Positions 34,328-44,360 of a stretch of 64,000 nt of DNA are shown in pieces. Position 1 is the first letter of the stretch. The number at the start of each line of letters is the position of its first letter. Origin of the DNA: Oceanobacter sp045430275 (GTDB lineage: Bacteria > Pseudomonadota > Gammaproteobacteria > Pseudomonadales > Oceanobacteraceae); contig JAILXU010000004.1 in the NCBI GenBank assembly GCA_045430275.1, positions 186,001-250,000 on the forward strand. Reading direction: 5' to 3'. The notes under the pieces were generated by a model. That model was not told the origin of the DNA and searched no databases. It saw nothing but the letters and a program-made list of their open reading frames with translations. The translations under genes were made by a program, and so were the position numbers.

Positions 34328-37300
34328 TGCAACCGCTGGATATTCATACCTTTCCGCTGTCCGGGCAGTCGCTGATTGAAGCCAGTGCCGGAACCGGCAA
34401 AACCTACACCATTGCCAGCCTCTACAGCCGTTTGCTGCTTGGTCATCAGACTGCGCGGCTGGGCTGTGATCAGATTCTGGTGGTAACCTTTACCAACGCC
34501 GCAACGGAAGAACTCCGAGGCCGTATTCGAGAGCGCATTCGCCAGATGCTGGGCGACGTGCTGAGACTGCTGGCCGCCTGCGAGCAGACCTCAGAGCTGT
34601 CGGACTCTGTTCTGCACAGCGTCGATGCTGATACGTTACGTTGGTTGTCCGAACTGGGCTTGCTGGATGATGCCGACACCCGCCAGACACGCTTGCGCGA
34701 GCTGTCCGACTGGCTCAACACCAATCTGTCACAGATGGACAATGCCAGCATTTACACCATTCATGGCTTCTGCCAGCGGATGCTGAAACAGTTTGCCTTC
34801 GACAGTGGCGTGATGTTCAGCGCCGAGTTGCTGCTGGACACACAAAGCTATCTGCGTCAGGCCTGCGAGGACGTCTGGCGTAACGGCAATTACCGCCTGG
34901 CCGAACAACAGGTGGGGTATTTGCTGGAGCGTTATCCGACTCCGGAAGCACTGCAGAAAGAAGTGCGCCAGTGGCTGTCACACCCGGAGCTGGTGTTTCT
35001 GCCGCAGCAAAACGGCGGTGCCAACGCCGAGCAGCTCGACTTTGTGGCCGACTGGCAAGCGCTGAATCGCTTCTTTGAGCAACTGTCTCGCCAGTGGCAA
35101 ACCATGGGGGCAGAAGACATTGCCGAGCGTATCCAGAGCTCGGATGTCGACAAGCGCAGCTTCTCAAAGAAAAACCTGCCGCGCTGGCTGGCAGCGGCGG
35201 AGCAATGGCTGACCGGTGACTTCAGTTTGCCGGTGCCTGCGGCGCTGGAAAACTTTGGCCAACGCAACCTGCGGGCCAAAACCAAAGCGGGCAAGCAGGT
35301 GCCGGAACACAGCCTGTTTATCGGCATTGATGCCTTTCTGGATCAGGAGCGGCAACTGGCCGTTGGCTTGCCACAGGTCTGGTTCGAGCGGGTGCGGCAG
35401 CGGTATATCGAGTTATTGCTCCGGGCAGGCGTGATGTCGCCGGACGATTTATTGCGGTTGCTGGATGCGGCTCTGGACAGCCCGCAAGGACGCAGTCTGG
35501 CCGATCAGATACGGCGTTTGCACCCGGTGGGATTGATCGACGAATTTCAGGACACCGACCCGCTGCAATACCGCATTTTTGCGTCGATTTATGCGTCCAG
35601 CTATGCCATCGAGCCGGACGAGACCGAAGGAACTACAGACAATGTTTCGTCTCCGTCCTGGGGATTGGCGGCCATTGGCGATCCCAAACAGGCCATTTAC
35701 GCCTTTCGGGGAGCGGATATTTTTACCTACATTGCGGCTCGCCGGACGCTGATTGCTGAATCTGACGTCAAAACCAAAACCAAAACTAAAACCAAAGCCG
35801 AGACGGCAGCCTGGCCCGTGCCTATTTTCACCCTGAATACCAATTGGCGCAGTCACACGCATCTGGTGAACGGTGTGAACCGGCTGTTTGAGCAGCATCC
35901 GGCCCCGTTTGTGTTTGATCAGGACATACCGTTTGTCTCCGTAAAGGCGGCAGGCAAGCACGACCAGCAGGCCATGCGAGTGGATGGCAAGGCTCTGGCT
36001 CCGCTGCAACTGTGGTTGGATGAGAATCCGATATCGTTGCCTCAGGCCCGGCTGGAAGCAGCAACCCAATGTGCGCGCCAGATTCGGGCGGTGCTGTCCG
36101 GGGCGGTGTCTCTTGATACCGACACGGTCGCCGCGCGGGATATGGCGGTGCTGGTGCGGAGCCATCAGCAGGCGGAAATGATGCGTCAGGCGCTGTCGGC
36201 AGAAGGCATCGGCAGTGTGTTTCTGTCCCGTGATAGCGTGCTGGACAGTCGTGAGGCACACGACGTATTGACCTGGCTCAGCGCCGTGGCTGAACCAACG
36301 GATGAGCGAGCGGTGCGACGGGCCATGACCACCGAAACCCAGGGGCTGAATGCACAGCAACTGGATGCGCTGCTGAACGATGAAACCGCGTGGGAGCAGC
36401 GGCTGGAACAAATGGCAGGCTATCACCAGCTATGGCAGCAACAGGGCGTGATGGCCGCATTGATGCGCTGGCTCGAAGATGACGAACGTGCGGTGCAGCT
36501 ACGCCGTTGTGACGATGGCGAACGACGCCTGACCAACCTGCTGCATCTGGGCGAAATGCTGCAACAGGCTAGTCGTCGTTTGCGAGGCCAGTTATCGTTG
36601 TTGCGCTGGTTCACCGAACAGGTGTTCGATGATGGCCTGACCGCTGACGAAGCCCAGTTACGGCTTGAAACTGACGCTAATCTGGTGTCGATTGTGACCA
36701 TTCACAAATCCAAGGGGCTGGAGTATCCGCTGGTGTTCCTGCCGTTTCTGTGGTCGGACGACTTCAGTCCACAATCCAGCCGTGAAGCCCGTTACTTCGA
36801 CGACGAACGGGGCAACGTGGTGGTGAATCTGGAACCGGACGATGCCGCCCGCCAGGCTCAATATCGAGACAATCAGGCCGAAGCCATGCGTCTGTTGTAT
36901 GTGGCACTGACGCGTCCGGTGCAGGGTTGTTTTGTGTGGTTGATGAACGCCGGTAAATACAGCAAAAAACTGGGCTGGTCGGCGCGTATCCAGAACACCG
37001 CGCTGGGCCGTTTGTTGCAAATTGACACCCTGCTGAAACAGCGCGATGGCCTGCCGCAAGACACGAGCTGGTGTGACGCGCTGCACCAGCACTGGCAAGA
37101 CACCGGCCTGAGCAAGCAGACGCAACAACTGGTGCTGGGGCCGCGTCCCGACTGGCCCGTAGGTGCTCTGCTCAGTGATGAACACACGCCGGAACCGGGA
37201 GCGGTGCGGTATTTCCAACGACGTTTGAATCGGCACTGGCGTGTCAGCAGCTTTACCGGCTTGAGTGCCCATGCGGCGGAACATCGACCACAAACCGTGG

Positions 37301-38337
37301 TCGAGGAAACTCTGGATGAGGCCCAGACCGATTCGGTGTTGCGAGCCGATGACGATGGTCAACGTTTGGCAGCGGCAGACACAATGCCTGCCGAGCCGGT
37401 GTTTGTGTCGTCGGTGGAACAAACCGCCAGCCGTTTTCCCCGAGGGGCAACGCCGGGCACCTGTCTGCACGCGATGATGGAGCATTGGGACTTTTCGGAT
37501 CGTGAGGCGCTGGAAACCATCGTCTCGCAGGAACTGCAGCATTTTGGGTTGCATCCGGCGGAAGCCGTCGATATGGCATCCGGTTTGGCATCGGACGCAG
37601 CACCGGAATGGTCGGAAATCGGAGTGGCTGATTGGCTGCAGCAGGTGGTGCAAGCCGAGCTGTGCGACGCTCATGGCCAACGTTTTTGTCTGGCGGATAT
37701 CGAAGCCGGACAACGGCTGGATGAAATGGAATTTTGCTTGCCCGTACAGCGCCGAAATGTGCAGCGCGGAGGCTCGCTTATTGAAGGGGCAGATGGTGAA
37801 GGGTTAGTTGGTGAAAATCCTGGTGACAACATTCTGCGCAGTGAGTCTCTGAATGCGCTATTGGCCGGTTCCGGTGGGCCACGCTCACTGTCGTTTGAAC
37901 CGCTGAATGGCTACCTCAAGGGCTTTATTGATCTGATGTTCTGCTGGCAAGGGCGCTATTACCTGCTCGACTACAAATCCAACTGGCTCGGAGATGTCAG
38001 CGCCGACTACGATGCCGACGCGCTGACAGAGGCCATGACGTCGCACCATTACGACCTGCAAGCCTGGATTTACACATTAGCGCTGGATCAATTACTGGCA
38101 CAGCGTCTGCCGGATTACGACCCGGAACAGCATCTGGGCGGAGCGTTTTATCTGTTTCTGCGTGGCATGACCGGCGCAGGTGAAAGTGGCGTCGAGCGGG
38201 GTGCGCAGTCGGATTTGTTTGCAGAACCTGAAGCAACGCATGCCATGGGCGTGCATTATCAGCCTGTGGCCATGGAGGATTTGAAGCGCTGGAAACACGC
38301 GGTGTTGGGAGAGCAGGAAGGAGAATCGCATGACTGA
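34327..38337 (+). CDS. recB: Exodeoxyribonuclease V subunit beta
   Basis: The 1336-residue helicase-nuclease has Walker A LIEASAGTGKTYTIASLY near residue 16, NMDNASIYTIHGFCQRML-like motif Ia/Ic, motif II GLIDEFQDTDPLQYRIF near 400, motif III AIGDPKQAIYAFRGADIFTY, motif V IVTIHKSKGLEYPLVFLPF and motif VI MRLLYVALTRPVQGCF. The C-terminal nuclease domain has GFIDLMFCWQGRYYLLDYKSN (GxxD...DYK) near 1200-1222. E. coli RecB has 1180 residues; the extra length includes an insertion after motif III holding a KTKTKTKTK run (35770-35796) and a long C-terminal linker. The start overlaps recC by one base and the stop overlaps recD by eight. Confidence 0.96.
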   Translation: MQPLDIHTFPLSGQSLIEASAGTGKTYTIASLYSRLLLGHQTARLGCDQILVVTFTNAATEELRGRIRERIRQMLGDVLRLLAACEQTSELSDSVLHSVDADTLRWLSELGLLDDADTRQTRLRELSDWLNTNLSQMDNASIYTIHGFCQRMLKQFAFDSGVMFSAELLLDTQSYLRQACEDVWRNGNYRLAEQQVGYLLERYPTPEALQKEVRQWLSHPELVFLPQQNGGANAEQLDFVADWQALNRFFEQLSRQWQTMGAEDIAERIQSSDVDKRSFSKKNLPRWLAAAEQWLTGDFSLPVPAALENFGQRNLRAKTKAGKQVPEHSLFIGIDAFLDQERQLAVGLPQVWFERVRQRYIELLLRAGVMSPDDLLRLLDAALDSPQGRSLADQIRRLHPVGLIDEFQDTDPLQYRIFASIYASSYAIEPDETEGTTDNVSSPSWGLAAIGDPKQAIYAFRGADIFTYIAARRTLIAESDVKTKTKTKTKAETAAWPVPIFTLNTNWRSHTHLVNGVNRLFEQHPAPFVFDQDIPFVSVKAAGKHDQQAMRVDGKALAPLQLWLDENPISLPQARLEAATQCARQIRAVLSGAVSLDTDTVAARDMAVLVRSHQQAEMMRQALSAEGIGSVFLSRDSVLDSREAHDVLTWLSAVAEPTDERAVRRAMTTETQGLNAQQLDALLNDETAWEQRLEQMAGYHQLWQQQGVMAALMRWLEDDERAVQLRRCDDGERRLTNLLHLGEMLQQASRRLRGQLSLLRWFTEQVFDDGLTADEAQLRLETDANLVSIVTIHKSKGLEYPLVFLPFLWSDDFSPQSSREARYFDDERGNVVVNLEPDDAARQAQYRDNQAEAMRLLYVALTRPVQGCFVWLMNAGKYSKKLGWSARIQNTALGRLLQIDTLLKQRDGLPQDTSWCDALHQHWQDTGLSKQTQQLVLGPRPDWPVGALLSDEHTPEPGAVRYFQRRLNRHWRVSSFTGLSAHAAEHRPQTVVEETLDEAQTDSVLRADDDGQRLAAADTMPAEPVFVSSVEQTASRFPRGATPGTCLHAMMEHWDFSDREALETIVSQELQHFGLHPAEAVDMASGLASDAAPEWSEIGVADWLQQVVQAELCDAHGQRFCLADIEAGQRLDEMEFCLPVQRRNVQRGGSLIEGADGEGLVGENPGDNILRSESLNALLAGSGGPRSLSFEPLNGYLKGFIDLMFCWQGRYYLLDYKSNWLGDVSADYDADALTEAMTSHHYDLQAWIYTLALDQLLAQRLPDYDPEQHLGGAFYLFLRGMTGAGESGVERGAQSDLFAEPEATHAMGVHYQPVAMEDLKRWKHAVLGEQEGESHD
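35770..35793 (+). repeat. Hexanucleotide tandem repeat inside recB
   Basis: Four consecutive six-base units (AAAACC three times and AAAACT once) encode Lys-Thr pairs. Unit loss or gain would stay in frame. It lies in an insertion between helicase motifs III and IV. Confidence 0.8.
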
Positions 38338-40258
38338 TATAACCGCCCCCATAACGGAGGCTCCGGCAGCTCTGGAAGCGCAGCTATCCCTGCTGCTACA
38401 ACAGCAACGCCTGCGCCAGATTGACTGGCAACTGGGGCGTCAGATTCTGGCCTATGAACAGGCATCTGGTGCAACGAATGACTCGGAACAGCAGGCGCTG
38501 CAACTGGCCGCAACGTTGGTCAGTCTGGTACTGGGCCGGGGGCAGGTGTGCCTGCCGCTGACGCATTCGCCCTTGTCGGAAGTAGCCGGATTCTGGCTCG
38601 GGGCCAGCGACTGGGTGGCGTTGTTGTCGGGCTGTCAGTGTGTCTGGCCGACCACGGCGGCAGAGCCCTGGCAGAACCAGCCACTGGTGTTGGAATGCGG
38701 CCCCGGTCTGATGGCTCCACGGCTGTATCTGGCGCGCTATTATTTTTATCAGACCGGCGTGGCGGATAGCATTCATCAGAGTTTGGCCAGCGCTGTGGAT
38801 ACCCACGCGGACGGTCTGGCCGATACGCTGTCGCAGTTATTTGAAGCACCTTCCGATGGCCGTGTGAACTGGCAGTGGGTCGCCGCTGCCACCGCCTGTT
38901 TGCAGCCGTTTTGTGTGATTACCGGCGGGCCGGGCACGGGTAAAACCACCACGGTGACGCGGCTGCTGTGTGCCTTGCTGAGTCAACAGCCGGACTTGCG
39001 CATTGCATTGGCGGCTCCGACCGGGAAGGCCGCCGCTCGGATGATCGAGTCGATTCGTCAGGCGCGCCAACGCGATGACCTCTCGCCTGAGATGCTGGCG
39101 GGCATCCCGGATGACAGCTTCACCTTGCACCGTTTGCTGGGTTGGACGCCGCGCGGTTTTCGCTACCATGCCAAGCATCCTTTGCCGTGGGATTGCGTGG
39201 TGGTGGACGAGGCTTCCATGGTCGATCTGGCGATGATGCACCAGTTACTGCAAGCGCTGCCGCCGCACGCACGGCTGGTGTTGTTGGGCGACAAGGATCA
39301 GTTGGCGTCGGTGGAAGCGGGCAGTGTGCTGGCGGATGTCTGCAATGCCGGGGTGGAAACCGGCCCTGATCAGCACTTCGCGGCACGTCTGAAGGCGCTG
39401 ACCGGAGCTGATCTGGACGCATGTGTTCAGCCTGCCAGCAGCCTGATGCAAAATGCTGTAGCCGAGCTGAAGGTGTCGCATCGATTTGATGCCAACAGCG
39501 GCATTGGCCAGTTGGCTCGGGCGGTGAATCAGGGGCTGGTGTCACAGGCCAGTCAGTGCTTTGACACGTACGACGACATCGAATGCGACTGGCTGGATTC
39601 CAGTAGTCCGGTGAATCATGACGTGCTGTTGCCCTGGCAGCGCGGGGTGATTCAGGGTTATCGGGAATACGCCGAAAAATTGCAGGACGCCCCTGGCGAG
39701 GACACTACCCGCGCTATTCTGGCCGCGTTCAACCGTTTCCGGGTGCTGGTGGCGACCCGTCAGGGCACGTTGGGTGTGGAAGCCGTGAATCAGGACATCG
39801 AGCGCTTGCTGGTGCGGCAGGGCTGGCTGTCGATGTCGAACGGGCGTTCGGCCTGGTACGTGGGGCGTCCGGTGATGATCACGCGTAATGACTACGATCT
39901 GGGGCTGTTCAATGGCGATGTGGGTGTGCTGGTGAATACGGAATCCGGTCAGATGAGAGCGGCGTTTCCGGGCCAGGACGGCCAGGTGCGTTATGTTCTG
40001 CCCAGTCGTTTGCCGACTCATGAAACCGCATTTGCCATGACGGTTCACAAGAGTCAGGGGTCCGAATTCAATCGGGTTCAACTATTGTTACCGGAGCGCT
40101 GGCAAGGTGTGATCACCCGAGAACTGATCTACACCGCCATTACCCGAGCGCGAGACCATTTTTATCTGATGAGTGGCCGGGAATGCTGGCAACGGGGTTT
40201 GGGAAACCGCGTTGAACGAGCCAGCGGACTGCGGGACGCTTTATGGAAGACTCCATGA
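38330..40258 (+). CDS. recD: Exodeoxyribonuclease V subunit alpha
   Basis: The 642-residue 5'-3' helicase has Walker A FCVITGGPGTGKTTTVTRLL near residue 195-210, APTGKAAARMIESIRQ, TLHRLLGWTPRGFRYH, motif II VVVDEASMVDLAMMHQLL, LVLLGDKDQLASVEAGSVLAD, LKVSHRFDANSGIGQLARAVN, and the C-terminal FAMTVHKSQGSEFNRVQLLLP and LIYTAITRARDHFYL. It completes RecBCD. Gene order recC-recB-recD without ptrA between recC and recB differs from E. coli but is common elsewhere in gammaproteobacteria. Confidence 0.96.
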   Translation: MTDITAPITEAPAALEAQLSLLLQQQRLRQIDWQLGRQILAYEQASGATNDSEQQALQLAATLVSLVLGRGQVCLPLTHSPLSEVAGFWLGASDWVALLSGCQCVWPTTAAEPWQNQPLVLECGPGLMAPRLYLARYYFYQTGVADSIHQSLASAVDTHADGLADTLSQLFEAPSDGRVNWQWVAAATACLQPFCVITGGPGTGKTTTVTRLLCALLSQQPDLRIALAAPTGKAAARMIESIRQARQRDDLSPEMLAGIPDDSFTLHRLLGWTPRGFRYHAKHPLPWDCVVVDEASMVDLAMMHQLLQALPPHARLVLLGDKDQLASVEAGSVLADVCNAGVETGPDQHFAARLKALTGADLDACVQPASSLMQNAVAELKVSHRFDANSGIGQLARAVNQGLVSQASQCFDTYDDIECDWLDSSSPVNHDVLLPWQRGVIQGYREYAEKLQDAPGEDTTRAILAAFNRFRVLVATRQGTLGVEAVNQDIERLLVRQGWLSMSNGRSAWYVGRPVMITRNDYDLGLFNGDVGVLVNTESGQMRAAFPGQDGQVRYVLPSRLPTHETAFAMTVHKSQGSEFNRVQLLLPERWQGVITRELIYTAITRARDHFYLMSGRECWQRGLGNRVERASGLRDALWKTP

Positions 40259-43200
40259 CCGACAAGCACGAACAGGACAAACAGACAGAGGCGGCGGCAA
40301 CGCCTGCCGTTGACGCTCTACCGGAAATACACGCCGATGCGGCAGATCACCAACCGCGTTCGGTAACGCCCAAACGCAGCTCAGGGCGCTGGTGGCGTTG
40401 GCCGATGCGATTGTTAGTGGCCCTGATGATTCTGGTGGGTGCACTGTTGGCACTGGTTCGTTATGGCGGTGTGCCGCTGGCAATGTGGCAACTGGATCGC
40501 TGGTACAGCCAGCAGGGCGAGGGCTATCGTGCCTCGCTGGGGCAGTGGCATCTGTCGTTCACCGACGGCGAGCTGATGCTGACGGATTTTTATCTGCATC
40601 ATCCCGCCGAATCGGAACCGCAAGCGCGTACCGGCTGGCAGCAACTGCGACTGGACATCGATACCCGACAACTGCTGGCGTTGGTCAAGAACCGGCTGTT
40701 CAATGCCGAACAGCCCGCGCCGCCTCTGGTGATTGAAGACGTGACACTGGCCGGTCTGGAGCTGGCCGGTCATTCCGATATGAACCGGGAAGATGGATCG
40801 TCTCAGGTCAATGTGGCCGGGCTTGTGTTGCCTTTGCCTGACGAGGACTCGCAGCAACCGGAACCCGAAGCCAAATCAGAATCGGCTCTGGCGGTGCAAT
40901 TGCAACAACTGGCGTTCTCGCAATGGCAACTGGCGTGGCAACATCAGGATCAGCAGGCTGACCTTAAGGCGCAACTGGCGCTGGTGTTGCCTGAACTGGG
41001 TTTGCACAATCTGGACACCCGTTCGGGTGTGCCTCTGGATGTGAATCTGGATGCGCAGCTCAAACAACTGGCGGTGTCGCTTCCGGCTCCTGCAGGAACC
41101 CCGTTAGCTCGTCCGGTCAGCCTGAGTCTGCAACAGCCGTTTCAGATGGCGCTGGAAGGCAAGGTACACGACTGGCAGCAGGGACAGGCCCGGCTTCAGG
41201 GGAATCTGTCGCTGAATCAGCTCAAGCTGCGAGCGATGCAGGACATGACCATTGCGCTGAAGCATCTGGGTGTCCAACAGTTGGAGGCATCGGCAACAGG
41301 GCAGGCGTTTACGTCGCTGGAATTATCGGACTTTGCCCTGAGCTTCGACAGCAGCCCGGATACTTCTGTTGAATTATACCGTTATCTTTCTGCGGGGTTT
41401 CAGTTTGACCCCAAGCATCGCGGCTTGCCGCTACTGACCATGGGCAAGCAGAATCTGGAAGGACTGGCGCTTTCGGCCAATCTGACCGAGCAGGGGCTGC
41501 CGGTTGGCCTGACGTGGTTGAATTTACCGGATCAGGCGAGCACATCAAGCGCCTCGTCCGGCACCTCCCAATCCTCTGATACAACCCGGCCATCCGATAA
41601 AGCCAAGCCATCCGATAAAGCCCAAACTGCCGCAGGCTTGCCACTGCTGGTGAAAACCCAGCCGATTGCCCTGCGCAAGCTGTCGCTGGCTCTGACACAT
41701 CCGCAGATTCAAACCGGTGTGTCGATTCCTGAACTGAATCTGGGTGCGGTGGATTCGGAGCAGGTCGCTTCAATCAAGCAAGACGGCAAGCTGGTAGTGG
41801 AGTCGCTGACACTGCCTCAGGCCGACACCTATTTACTGGAACCGCTGACCCTGAACTGGGGTGTGCAATTGCACGATTGGCTGCGTCAGCCTCGTGTGAC
41901 CGGGCAAGCGCAACTGACCGGGCTGGCGCTGCAAAGCCAGCAACAGCCACAGGTATTTCTGAACCGTTTGTCGTTGCAGGGGCTGGATGCTTCTGCTACG
42001 CGGCAAAATGTCGAGACCCTGACGCTGGAAGGTCTGAAAGTACAGCATGCGCCGGAGCGAGTGGACAAAACCCTCAGGAACCTCAATAAGCCGCTGTTGA
42101 CGCTGGCGCAACTGGTGGTGCCTAAATTGGCCTTTGAGAAACAGCAGCTGTCCACAGGCGTGATCCGCTTTGCCGGTGCGCGTATGAGCGTGCTCAAGCG
42201 GGCCAATGGCCAGTTGGCGGGGATACCGGAACCGTCAAAAGAGAAAGCGCAGTCTGCTCCCAAAGAACCCGCCCAGCCGCCAGCGGCTCCGGCGGTACAA
42301 GTCAGCATTCGTGGTTTGAAACAGTCTGGCGAAGCGTCGCGTCTGCAATGGCTGGATCGCAGTGTTGAGCCTGCCTATCAGGCCAATGTCACCCTGCACT
42401 CGCTGGCTGTGGGCGTGGTGAATACCGGGCGGTTTGACTTTGCCAGGGCAGGGTTGAGCACGCCGCTGATTCCGGTATCGGCAGTGTTGGGGCTGGATGA
42501 ATTCAACCGCATTCGCTTCAAGGGCAAAGCCGGTCTGGCCGACGGCGTTCCGGCAGGGGAATACACGCTGGATATCGAACAACTGAATATGGTGCCGCTC
42601 AGTCCCTACGTGACTCAGGCGATGGGCTACCGGATTCAGAAAGGCATGCTGGATCTGGATGTCGACCTGGACATCAAGCAAGGAAACATGGACGGCAAGG
42701 CCGACATCACCTTGCAAAACAGTCAGTTTGAACCGGCAGACGAGGACATTATCAACAGCGTCAGCAAGCAGATTGCCATGCCGGTTGAAACCGCTTTGTC
42801 GGTGCTTAAGGACGATGAAAATAACATCCATCTGGAAGTGCCCCTGAAAGGCCCGCTGGACGATCCCAGCGTCGGGCTGAACGATGTGCTGGCCAAGGTC
42901 AGTACCACGGCTATCCGCAGCGCGACGCTGTTCTATCTGAAGCAATCCATTCAGCCGTATGGGGCCTTGATCAGCCTGGGGTCACTGGTGGCGGATGAAG
43001 TGTTTGCGATTCGCCTCGATCCGCTGGATTACCAGCCTTACCACTATCTGCTGACGGAAAAGCAGGACGACTACCTGAAGCATGTGGTCGAGCTGATGCA
43101 CAGCAAGCCCGATCTGGAGCTGCAGGTGTGTCCGTTCTACAGCGCTGCAGAAGCGCAAGCTCCCGAGCGGAAGACTGAAAAACCGGAGACTGAACAATCC

Positions 43201-43392
43201 GATACCGACAAGACAGAAAAACCGGCGTCAGAACCGGCTCTGGCCGGGGTGGCGCTGGCTCAGGCACGCGCGGTACAGATCAAGCAACGACTGGCCGCCT
43301 TCAAGGATGAAAAACAGCGCTCGCTGGCGCGTCGGGTGACGTTGTGCGCACCGCAGCAGGGCGAAAAAGCCACGGTTGAAATGGGGTTTTAG
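40255..43392 (+). CDS. DUF748 / AsmA-like envelope protein
   Basis: The 1045-residue protein has a cytoplasmic N-terminal tail, one membrane segment at about 47-70 (PMRLLVALMILVGALLALV) and a long periplasmic beta-rich region. The DUF748 signature lies at about 730-860: TGRFDFARAGLSTPLIPVSA, GEYTLDIEQLNMVPLSPYVTQ, ADITLQNSQFEP and KDDENNIHLEVPLKGPLDDPS. DUF748 proteins are related to AsmA/TamB bridge-like proteins thought to handle envelope lipids; this is family knowledge, not shown here. Two low-complexity Ser/Lys- and Glu/Lys-rich spacers interrupt it. ATG at 40255 overlaps the recD stop as ATGA and has GGAAG upstream, so it is preferred to 40243. Why it is coupled to recD is unclear. Confidence 0.85.
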   Translation: MTDKHEQDKQTEAAATPAVDALPEIHADAADHQPRSVTPKRSSGRWWRWPMRLLVALMILVGALLALVRYGGVPLAMWQLDRWYSQQGEGYRASLGQWHLSFTDGELMLTDFYLHHPAESEPQARTGWQQLRLDIDTRQLLALVKNRLFNAEQPAPPLVIEDVTLAGLELAGHSDMNREDGSSQVNVAGLVLPLPDEDSQQPEPEAKSESALAVQLQQLAFSQWQLAWQHQDQQADLKAQLALVLPELGLHNLDTRSGVPLDVNLDAQLKQLAVSLPAPAGTPLARPVSLSLQQPFQMALEGKVHDWQQGQARLQGNLSLNQLKLRAMQDMTIALKHLGVQQLEASATGQAFTSLELSDFALSFDSSPDTSVELYRYLSAGFQFDPKHRGLPLLTMGKQNLEGLALSANLTEQGLPVGLTWLNLPDQASTSSASSGTSQSSDTTRPSDKAKPSDKAQTAAGLPLLVKTQPIALRKLSLALTHPQIQTGVSIPELNLGAVDSEQVASIKQDGKLVVESLTLPQADTYLLEPLTLNWGVQLHDWLRQPRVTGQAQLTGLALQSQQQPQVFLNRLSLQGLDASATRQNVETLTLEGLKVQHAPERVDKTLRNLNKPLLTLAQLVVPKLAFEKQQLSTGVIRFAGARMSVLKRANGQLAGIPEPSKEKAQSAPKEPAQPPAAPAVQVSIRGLKQSGEASRLQWLDRSVEPAYQANVTLHSLAVGVVNTGRFDFARAGLSTPLIPVSAVLGLDEFNRIRFKGKAGLADGVPAGEYTLDIEQLNMVPLSPYVTQAMGYRIQKGMLDLDVDLDIKQGNMDGKADITLQNSQFEPADEDIINSVSKQIAMPVETALSVLKDDENNIHLEVPLKGPLDDPSVGLNDVLAKVSTTAIRSATLFYLKQSIQPYGALISLGSLVADEVFAIRLDPLDYQPYHYLLTEKQDDYLKHVVELMHSKPDLELQVCPFYSAAEAQAPERKTEKPETEQSDTDKTEKPASEPALAGVALAQARAVQIKQRLAAFKDEKQRSLARRVTLCAPQQGEKATVEMGF

Positions 43393-43652
43393 GCGCTGGC
43401 TATCCCGAGTGTCGGGGTGGCCAATCTACTTCCATAGGAGGATAGGAATAGAGACTTCAGAAGCATGGCTTCAGTCCGCGGCATCGTAGCATGCTAGGGA
43501 CAGTCTGAATCGCCCGATTGTGAACCATTACACAGACAAATCGGGTGTGTTCAGCGTGTCCATGGCGTCTGTTGATGCTTCTGGTGATTGGCAGTTGAGG
43601 ATTCAGCGGCAGGCACTCTGTGGGCTAACAATAATAACAAGGAGCCTGAACC
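43393..43652. other. Intergenic region, 260 bp
   Basis: It separates the recCBD-DUF748 operon from the next gene pair. No RNA gene or clear terminator was recognised. AAGGAG eight bases before 43653 is the ribosome site of the next gene. Confidence 0.5.
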
Positions 43653-44360
43653 ATGAACTTTGATGTCGTTGAGCGCTTGCTCGATGTTCCGTCCCCCTGG
43701 ATTGTGCACGATGTTTCCATGGACCCGGCCCGCCGACGGGTTGAGGTATCCATTGGCCAGGCCCGCAAAGGCTGGTTTGGCGCACGTCGGACAATTCAGC
43801 GTCACGATGGCCACCATAAAGTGTGGCAGCACCAGAGCATTGGTGATCTGGCTTGCTATATTCGCGTCGATTTTGCCCGTGGCAGCGCTTTGCCGGACGC
43901 GTCCTGGAGTGGTGACACCAAATCCCCGTTTTCCCGCAGCTTGAGCCAGCAGGTCGTTAGCCTGATGGGTGAGGGCGTGTCTTTGGGCAGCATCGCCAGT
44001 TTGCTGCAACTGGAACCGGAAGTGCTGTGGCAGTTCCAGCACGCGCTGGAAAACGGCACCCTGAGTGAGATTGCAAGCGGGGACAGCAATGCGGCCAATG
44101 AACAACCGGATCAGGCCGAAAGCAACGGCATTCCCGGCCCGTCCAATCCAATTTGGGATCGCTTGCTGACTGGCCAGTACAGCATCGACAGCCGCAATCT
44201 GGCTTTCCAGTTGTTGCTCAGCCGTCTGAAGCGCCAGTACGTGAAAAGCAGTGATACTGAAATTCGTCGCCTCAAGGTGCAGGAGTTGCGCCGCTATTGT
44301 GAGCGTAACCGCAATTCTGCCGGTCATGAAATTGGCCAGATTCAGGAGGCGGCACAATGA
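43653..44360 (+). CDS. Protein resembling the DNA-binding half of ISL3 transposases
   Basis: I do not recognise this 235-residue protein as a named family. By eye its first 75 residues (WIVHDVSMDPARRRVEVSIG, VWQHQSIGDLACYIRVDF) follow the pattern of the N-terminal zinc-ribbon region of ISL3-type transposases, but the zinc cysteines are absent (GWFGARR replaces C-x2-C). Residues about 88-125 (LSQQVVSLMGEGVSLGSIAS) look like the helix-turn-helix that follows in those transposases. The DDE catalytic domain is missing; the rest is a short basic helical tail (RLKRQYVKSSDTEIRRLKVQ). It overlaps the next gene as ATGA. A domesticated DNA-binding protein is the best guess, with modest certainty. Confidence 0.7.
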   Translation: MNFDVVERLLDVPSPWIVHDVSMDPARRRVEVSIGQARKGWFGARRTIQRHDGHHKVWQHQSIGDLACYIRVDFARGSALPDASWSGDTKSPFSRSLSQQVVSLMGEGVSLGSIASLLQLEPEVLWQFQHALENGTLSEIASGDSNAANEQPDQAESNGIPGPSNPIWDRLLTGQYSIDSRNLAFQLLLSRLKRQYVKSSDTEIRRLKVQELRRYCERNRNSAGHEIGQIQEAAQ

